In this document: piece by piece, positions 56,540 to 64,000 of the stretch
How positions within the stretch are numbered: position 1 is the first letter of the stretch
Layout: the number at the start of each line of letters is the position of its first letter
NCBI GenBank assembly: GCA_036874045.1
Contig: CM072335.1
Location: 8,762,001 to 8,826,000 of the forward strand
Reading direction: 5' to 3'
Length of the DNA stretch: 64,000 nucleotides
Origin: Cymodocea nodosa
Taxonomy: Eukaryota > Streptophyta > Magnoliopsida > Alismatales > Cymodoceaceae
Program-made: the position numbers and the translations under genes
The notes under the pieces: model-generated
Database searches by the model: none
Told to the model about the DNA's origin: nothing
What the model saw: only the letters and a program-made list of their open reading frames with translations

Positions 56540-57778
56540 TGTAGGATCGTTGTATCACAAGAGGGGGAGTGAATTGTGTCTTTAATAATTAAGATTACCA
56601 GTAGATAAGACAAGAGCACAAAACACTCGTAAATTAAAATTCTATTCTTTATAAACTTTAAAGACAGAATTTACAATATCTTTTCAGCTCAATTCCCTTC
56701 TTGATGGTTTTGATACAATAATGTCCGATATACAATTCAAATTGAAAATGAAGTCCTTATTCAAAACTAATTTCAAATTGTATAAAACCTGATCTTTATG
56801 CACGTAGCTCATTTCCTTCTTTTTGCTTAGCTTCTGTATTTCTTCTTCTCTAGTTGTCGAATTTCAAGACTTCTTTGTTTACAGCTCTTTTTTTGAAATT
56901 GCTTGGAATTTCTAACTTCTTCTGATGTTGGAGAATTTTTCTAGATATGAATATTCAAACTTAACTTTTCAGTTTGGGATCCGGATTGAATATTCAGACT
57001 TGGTTTTTGAGATTGGGATCCTCATTGTAATGTAGCTCGTACTCTTTATTAGTATTCAAACTCTGTCTTTCACGTTCAACATGTTCATCCACTTAATCCA
57101 TAATCCACATACTAATTTTTTCTTTAATTCAAATTACTATCTTTTTGAATTTCCACTTTCTCCACTATCATTTTGAATTTCCACAATCTCTACTTGTAGA
57201 TTCACTGAAACTTTATCTTCTTGGAGTTTTGTAGAATATCTTCTAAGTCTTCGTTTTAGTCGAACACTTATCATTTAAGTCCTATAAAAACTCGAACACT
57301 TATCTATAACTCTTCAAGTTTTTGCACCTGCAAAACACGTGACTGAACATAGAAAACTTATCTATTCATTAATCATTTTATAAAACTCGAACAGTTATCT
57401 ATCCATGCGTATAAAAACTCGAACAGTTATCTAACTCTTCGATTTTCATTACCGAACGCACATAGAAAACATGTGACAACTTAAAACATTAAAAACACAC
57501 GTGCAGATAACTTAACTATACAAGTTTTTAACATAACTCTTCGACTAAATCAAAATGTTAACTATCCGAAAGTTTAACTATCTGAAATTCTAACTATTTG
57601 AAAACTTTAACTATTCGAAAACTGTAACTATCCAAAAGTTATATATTTGAAATTTTAAATAAAACTTTCTGATAACTTGTCAACATTTAATTACTTGACT
57701 ATTATACTTAGAAAATATTATTTAGATTTATTTATAAACTTTAATAGTGCATTTATCATCAAAACAAAATTCTTAACA
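56540..57778 (-). repeat. 3' LTR of copia C (1239 bp)
   Basis: Read on the minus strand it starts tgttaagaattttg and ends cgatcctaca with the shared C-rich tract. U3 (about 57220-57690 on the plus strand) holds repeated taactatccgaaa and ctcgaacagttatct units. The leader contains a 40-bp near-tandem repeat around gaatattca...tgggatcc (about 56947-57025). A PPT (atctccccctttttatg on the plus strand) adjoins at 57779-57795. Confidence 0.9.
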
Positions 57779-58108
57779 ATCTCCCCCTTTTTATGATGTC
57801 AAAACCTAATAAGTCAAAATAATCTATCTTCTCCCCCTTTTTGGCATTATAAAAAAGTAAATAAAATGTAAGGAAGAAAAATTAGCTAAGTACATATCCA
57901 TATCGTTTAAAAAGATATTTTTTAACATGCATAACTATCGTGGATAAGAATAAACTATTTAAATAAAACTATTTTAAATATAAACTATCAAAAACAATTA
58001 TATGATCATTAAATGCAGTAAACAGTTTACATAATGGGATTTCTTTACATAAGTAAGTTTTGGTAACAAATTACAATAAGTATATCATGCAATACATAAT
58101 TTGTATAA
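57779..58108 (-). other. Element C 3' non-coding region with PPT
   Basis: The PPT next to the LTR reads aaaaagggggagat on the minus strand. A second tract (ctcccccttttt at about 57831) lies 50 bp further inside, again a duplicated PPT. Imperfect arms tatcatcaaaa (57754-57764) and tttttatgatg (57788-57798) flank the junction. No ORF. Confidence 0.7.
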
Positions 58109-60709
58109 TCACAAGCCTCTTTGTCTTCGAAAAATATTGATCAGAGTATCTGAAATTTGCCTTGCAATTTTTGTACTTACTCTATTTATCTGATCAATTA
58201 TTGCTTGATCTAAATCAGAATGTGAAACTTGTGACGGTTGTTGTAAAAATTTAGTATTTATGTCTATATGTAAATATCTATGTGTATCTATATTTATACC
58301 TGTATTTGTATTTGTATGTTGTTGTTGTTCTGAAAACTATGTCGACTATTTCGGTTGCTATTGTGACTGATTTTGCCAATCTTGTTGTTGTTGTTGCTAT
58401 CGAATTACAGATGTATCTACTTCCTGGTATTTTTGTAGGTCCTTTGCAGAGAAAGATCTTGATTTTAATCTTTTCTTTGGCCAAGGTGTAATATTTGTTT
58501 GACTTGCCAAAATTCTCAAAAGTGTGTCACCATAAAATAATTTACTCTACAAATTTAAAATATGAGAAACAAAAATATCATACCAGTTCACTTGTATATG
58601 CTTAATTAATACATATGTAGCATAAAGACAGCATTTGCCAATTTCTGCACCATAACCAAACCTCTGAAAGAGTGAAGCATGTAGTATTTTTGCAATAAAA
58701 CGTGCTTGGCCATTTAAATCATTTAGTAATCTCATTGAATTGTTGGTAGTCGGATCTTTGGCTAAACTTTTAATGTCTCATCCTAACTGATAAACCTATT
58801 TTCTTTTTGATAATTTAACTCCTTCATTTTTCAGACCAAGTACTTGATAAAGTAATTCTAGAGTTAAATATATATCGTAGTCTTATATATTGGAAACAGA
58901 AATACCTTCGTCCACTATTAAGTTTGAGTAAAAACAACTTATAATTTTTGGTATAACTAGATGGTTTGGCTATTGTGGAAGTAGAGTCAACAAGCCTTGA
59001 AATTCAAACATTTCTCGTATATGTGCCATCCCTTCAAACTTAACCAGTCTTGAATATAAAACTGTAAAAGTTTTATATGTCTGAAATTTTTCATAACAAG
59101 AACTATTTCTAAACCATAACAATGTATTTTCGTCTAAATTCTGTTCAGGATTAGGTATTTTCCTATCATGATGTTCTAATCTAGGACTTGTTTCATTATT
59201 ATCAGTAGCATCTATATTTTTAGATCTCTCAGAACTGGTGGAATTTCTATCAAAGCTAGTATAAATGTCTGAAATATCTGTTAGTGTCGTATCAATAATC
59301 TGCTGAATTTCCTCTATTTGTTCTTGAAACATATCAGTAGCAATAGTCTCTGTATTATTCTATCTATCAGCAACATTTATGTCTATAATTGGTCTATATA
59401 ACAACTGTCTTTGTATGAAAGAATGTTCTATATCTGTCTGTGTAATAGAATCATCCTATATTTCTGAAATTTCTATAATTGAGGCATTGGTAGTGTTATA
59501 TTCTATTTGTAACTGTGTAGTTTGTTGATTATATACATTTATCAACGAATATACTGTATACTATAATAGACATAACCACATGTATAAATTGTAGTATAAG
59601 CAACTATACCAAAAATCAAAAGTCTCTATCCAAGATATAATAAGAGGAAGAATATCTGTACATTTCTCTTCAGATGAAATATCATCAAAATTCATAGACT
59701 TAGTGTCTATATCATCAAAAATATCATCAAGATTGATATCATTTGTATATATATCATCAAAATTTCCTACATGTTCTCTTTCCGTAGGAAAAGAATGGTG
59801 GCTTGCAACATGATGTGAAAAATTGTCCATTGTATTAAAAGAAACATTATGCACTAATGTGACATAATACCTTAGAGTATATCCCTGTAATTCGATATTA
59901 GTCACATCTGTTGGGACTTCTGAAACAAAATCATGTCTATCTTGTGTAATGGAACATAGTTTTCCATTTTTCAACGATTCTTCTCTTTGCTATAAGATGC
60001 CTTGTACACCTATAATCAGTCCAAAATATTCTAATGTCTTCTTCTTTTTCTGACTATATGTCTGTAGTGTTTCTGGTTGTTCAGGAGGTTCTAAAATTTT
60101 CTTAATTTCTCCTGTTAAAGGCACCTGTGGTTGTGATGATCCTTCACCATGATGTCTAAGTTGCAATAATGGAATATAGAGTTTTAAGCTCTCAACCTCT
60201 GCCATTTTTAGTTGATAAACTTTTTGTCATTCACTTCGAAGGGTCATTTTCCAAATGGCAGTTTTCTATTCATCAATAAATTGTTGAATGTTGTCTAAAA
60301 TAGCCGAGGGAAAATAATGTTGGGAATACAAAGATTTTAATTCCCTGTTGGCATTTTTTATCATTGGTCCTCATCACTTTCCATAATAAGTAATAGACTA
60401 TACCGATTTTTCAGGTACTTGTCTAGAACTTGTAACAACCTCAAGGTTAGATTCTAAAGTTCGTTTCCACATTTGTAACGCAGAAAGTTCAGTCTGTTTT
60501 AGTCTAAACTGTGTTTTAGCATAATTTTGGATAAATTTCCAATAGAAACTTTTCTCGTCTTAAACAACTTTTCTAATTTCATGTAGTACTTCATTAGAAA
60601 AAGTATACCTTGAGTAGATGTCGTTGATTTCATTTTCTATCTTCTGAAGTTCGATCTCTCTTTTCTACACTTTTGTCATTCTACCACATCCTCTTCCATG
60701 TCTTGACAT
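58109..60709 (-). pseudogene. ORF3 accessory gene of copia C, degenerate
   Basis: The minus-strand ATG at 60709 begins MSRHGRGCGRM, again a basic start. A helical segment (KIENEINDIYSRYTFSNEVL) aligns with the family B N-terminus. The middle is long and acidic with repeated DDI motifs (about 59660-59760). The C-domain pieces are HIREMFEFQGLLTLLP (about 59025), ARFIAKILHASLFQRFGYG and IKHIQVNWYDIF (58547-58735), and SKLFYGDTL (about 58540). A Gln/Asn-rich tail and final helix end at the TGA 58109-58111. Many stops. The span (2.6 kb) is longer than in family B because of the middle. Confidence 0.75.
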
Positions 60710-62652
60710 TATCAATTAATCTTCGTTGTTCACTGTAGAACTTAGTTGAAGTAAAGATTGTGAAACTAGGGTTTTACCAAGGTAGAAATACGAAAGGTTA
60801 TTAGTAAAAAATTTATAACTCTTCAAGTTTATAAACGGATAAACGGATTCAATCATTGAAATCATAAATATAAGATCTGTTACTGATAAATAACTCAAAT
60901 GCTTACAATAACTGTACGAGTTTTACAATTGACAAAAGCAGAATACTTAGCGTAACTATTTGGGTAAAGAAAATAACTACGGGCTAAGTGAAAATTGAGA
61001 AAACTCGAAGACTTATGATAACTATTCGAGTTTTATGAGTAGTAAAGCACATAACTATACGACAAACTAGAATAGTTATTATCAGATATTAAGTCGTTTA
61101 GAAAAATATAATAATATTAAGTTAACTGTTCGAGTTTCTCATATGGATATGCATAAAAGTCGAAGACTTAAGTATAACCGTTCGAGTTTCAACATGAGAC
61201 ATAATAAAGTAATGAAATTCAACACGTGCATAATTCTAACTTAAGGAGTTCAGATATTTCGGATACTTACAAACCTAACTATCCGATGCTTAGATGCATT
61301 TCGGAAAGTTACTAGATAACTTACTGAACGTTCACTTAAGGTATGCATTAAGGCTTCAACACGTGTACTTCAAGAAATAATAAAATATTCTTTTAATCTT
61401 TATAAAACATAACTGTCCGGTATATACAATATAACTTTCTGAAATAATAGAAAATTCAAAGACTTAATAATTAAAAAGCCTGTAATTCACCAACAGTTCA
61501 GAAATGTTCTTAATTAATGTTAATTTCCTAAAATTATGCAAATTCTTTCATTAAAGTATATAATAGTTCATAATGGTTGAATTATCATATGAGAAATTGA
61601 TCCCCCTACATAAATGTAGTCTAAAGAATCTATGGCGTACTTAAACTAGGTTGCCAAGCCCCAAATAGATGTCATTAAAGTTCAAAATCTAGCGTACTTA
61701 AACTAGGTTGCGAAGCCCTAAATAGATTTGTGTCTCTCTACTTTTTTTTAAATAGAGAAATAAGTAGTAGATTTAACAATTTAGACTTTCTGACTTTTAT
61801 CTTATTCAATTTACAAAAGAAAATTCATAGAGATATACCTTTAGGCAACTTAAAAGAATCCAATAATGAGTACACAAACTTAAGAAAATAAATGCATTAC
61901 ATTATGTGTAAAGAATAGATAATAACAATGAAAAATAATAAAGATTATATGCATAGAGAATTACAGAATTGTTATAACACTTGTAAAATAAATTAAGCTT
62001 GAGTACATTGTCTCCCCTTTTCTTTTCTTTTTATAGATATATTTTATGTATTACCTCCCACAATATCATCTTTTTACATGATCACAATCTCTTGCATAGG
62101 GGAAAGATAACTAGTTACTCAATGATAAGTGAGAACAAGTAACTCTCTTTTTTTAATTTAAATAGAATCTGAATTACTTGTAAAATGAGTTTTCAGTCAA
62201 CAAATCCCAAACTAGTTGGTTCAAGTGACTAAGGTTTAAGATCCCCCAACAGACTTAATTACTCAAGCAATTGCAGACAAACAATAAAATAACATAGTAA
62301 ATTGAATAAGAGACAACCGTAAGACTTAATTTTTCTAACAATATGTTAATAACTTTCCTTTAATAAACAGTACATATTTCTATGTATTTTCTAGTTAAAA
62401 TCTCTATAATGGCGTATACATAAGTAACAAAAATACAATTGACACTCATATTGAATCAAATTAAATTTCCTTAAGTAACCTTTTCTGAATTTTTCTTAAA
62501 TAAATTAACTTCAATAAAAATCAGAATTTCATAAATTCTTAACTACTAGTAAACAATAATTCGAAAATAGATATTTTATTTTTTTAATAAAGAAATTAAA
62601 TTCTAAAACTACCTTATAACAAACCAAAATGTTATGCAATGAACAAGACAAT
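60710..62652 (-). other. Element C spacer between pol and ORF3, with internal PPT and U3-like module
   Basis: No coding sequence. Next to ORF3 (60780-61400) are motif arrays like those in the C LTR: ctattcgagtttt, tttcggatactta with taactatccgat (about 61258-61290), atttcggaaagtta with taacttactgaac (about 61302-61330), and acgtg cores. Beyond them lies a purine tract (atgtaggggga on the minus strand, about 61600-61612). A 36-bp direct repeat (61635-61670 and 61692-61727) contains the ggcaacct motif also found at this place in family B. Confidence 0.55.
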
Positions 62653-64000
62653 TTAAACATCAGATAACCTACAGATACCAAGTTCTAATCATGATTTTGA
62701 AAAGGTATTCTCATCTAAGGGTTTTGTGAATAGATCTGCTAATTGTTCTATGGTAAGAACAAAATTTAATACTATTTTTCCTTTCATAATATTATCCCTT
62801 AGAAAATGATGTCGTACTTCTATATGTTTAGCTCGTGAATGTAAGACAAGATTTTTAGACAAACTTATTGCAGAACTACTATCACAAAAAATCTTAGTTG
62901 GTTCATAGGCTAAATTAAAATCTTTTAAAGTTTGTCTAATCCACAGGATTTGAGCACAACAAAGTACAGCAACTATATATTCAGCTTTAGTTGTAAATAA
63001 TGCTACACAATTTTGCTTTTTGCTAAACCATGACACTAAAGAATTTCCTAATAATTGACATGTGCCACTAGTGCTTTTTCTTTTAGACTTATATCCTACG
63101 AAATCAGCATCAATATAACCTATTAAATTTAGAGAATTGTGTTTAAAGTAAAACAATTCGAAATTGATGGTTCCTAATAGATATTTAAAAATTCGTTTAA
63201 CAGCAAGTAGGTGTGATTCTTTAGGATTAGATTGATATCTAGTACAAGTACACACACTAAACATAATATCTGGTCAGCTAGCCGTTAAATAAAGTAATGA
63301 ACCAATCATACTTCTATATTGTTTTATATCTACAGTTTTTCCAGAGTCATCTTTATCCAACTTAGTGATAGTACTCATTGGTATATTCTTTGTTTTAGTG
63401 TTGTCTAAACCAAACCTCTTTAATAAATCTTGAGTATATTTTTCTTGGGAAATAAAACTACCCTGATCTAACTGCTTAATTTGTAAGCTTAGGAAAAATG
63501 ATAGTTCACCCATCATACTCATTTCAAATTGATTAGTCATGTCTTTCGAAAAAGACTCAACTAATTTATCATTTGTTGCTCCAAATATGATGTCATCTAC
63601 ATAGATTTGAACTACCAATATATCTTTTTCAACCTTCTTGATGAAAAGAGTGTGATCTACCTTTCTCATAGAATACCCTTTTTCCATAAGAAATTTAGAT
63701 AATTTCTCATACCAAGACCTAAGGGCTTGTTTAAGGCCATATAGTGCCTTTTTAAACTTGTAAACATACTCAGGATGTTTTGAATCTTCAAAATCTGGAG
63801 GTTGTTTTACATAAACTTCTTCTTTTATATATCCATTTAAAAAAGTAGTCTTAACATCCATTTGATATAATTTGAAATCCATATAACAAACATATGCTAA
63901 CAAAATTCATATTGATTATAGTCTAGCAATAGGAGCAAATGTTTCATCATAGTCAATTCCTTCCTCTTGCTTGTAACCTTGAGCAACTAACCTAGCTTTA
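62653..64000 (-). pseudogene. Element C reverse transcriptase and RNase H (C-terminal pol)
   Basis: At the right edge RT begins (IDYDETFAPIARL, then stops). It continues through [23 protein letters not shown] and the catalytic [10 protein letters not shown] (about 63579-63608), then GSLLYLTAS, a stop, and RNase H (GYIDADFVG; TTKAEYIVA; FCDSSSAISLS; LADLFTKPLD). A stop follows FSKS at 62689, and the frame ends at 62653. The usual TTEAEY of RNase H reads TTKAEY here. Few indels. It makes the DNA copy and degrades the RNA template. Confidence 0.92.

Larger units (their letters stand above)
56540..64000 (-). mobile_element. copia (SIRE type) element C, 5' part beyond the window
   Basis: On the minus strand: RT and RNase H (from the right edge to 62653), a 1.9-kb spacer, ORF3 (60709-58109), PPT and 3' LTR (57778-56540). 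The protein sequences are clearly diverged from family B although the order is the same. The 5' LTR, gag, protease and integrase would lie to the right of the window, so the target duplication cannot be tested (left flank agtat). Confidence 0.9.

Noticed and set aside
58278-58491. Mutually antisense ORFs of about 68 codons
   Set aside because: They arise from the repetitive Gln/Asn-rich tail of ORF3-C read in other frames.
61635-61727. CRISPR-like direct repeat pair
   Set aside because: Only two 36-bp units, in a eukaryotic retrotransposon spacer; a simple local duplication.

Overview
The window looks like intergenic heterochromatin of an angiosperm genome. It is AT-rich and I find no complete host gene. 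Almost every base belongs to nested, decayed LTR retrotransposons of two kinds. One is Ty3/gypsy of the Athila/Tat type (gag with SWRN motifs, FMDD reverse transcriptase, HHCC-DDE integrase). The other is Ty1/copia of the SIRE/Maximus type (UBN2-like gag with a CCHC knuckle and coiled coil, DSG protease, integrase before RT, YVDD or YMDD RT, RNase H, a tRNA-iMet type primer site, and an aaaaagggggaga polypurine tract). The species cannot be named from this.

Layout. 1-5761: 3' part of a plus-strand gypsy element (E1), split by a solo LTR (3076-4514, target duplication attat). 5762-7417: 3' LTR end of a minus-strand copia element (H). 7418-24837: minus-strand gypsy element (E) whose pol lies upstream of its gag. 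E carries a full-length copia element A (10540-18457, duplication agttc, two 1470-bp LTRs) and a minus-oriented solo LTR of copia family B (19607-21355). 24838-47932: tandem LTR-internal-LTR-internal-LTR array of copia family B, with no matching target duplication at its outer ends. 47933-51618: a gypsy fragment, an F-box-like coding fragment, and a minus-strand Athila-type gag (F) split by a solo gypsy LTR (49300-50926, duplication tatat). 51619-53347: another solo family B LTR (duplication agtat). 53353-56539: remains of an element carrying the accessory gene ORF3. 56540-64000: 3' two-thirds of a minus-strand copia element C, running off the right edge.

Most unusual content. Copia families B and C carry a long extra gene (ORF3, about 740-865 codons) between pol and the 3' LTR. 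Four copies in three sequence families are visible: 32596-34863, 43562-45823, 54082-56304 and 58109-60709. They share an N-terminal helical region, a variable acidic or Gln-rich middle, and a conserved C-terminal domain. That domain's pattern recalls the plant 'putative plant transposon protein' and Athila ORF1 domains. I see no membrane segment, so it does not look like an envelope gene. In families B and C, ORF3 is preceded by an internal polypurine tract and a stretch with the same palindromic motifs as the LTR U3 regions, which suggests its own promoter.

All alignments were made by eye. Boundaries supported by TG...CA ends plus target duplications are firm. Other boundaries are approximate.
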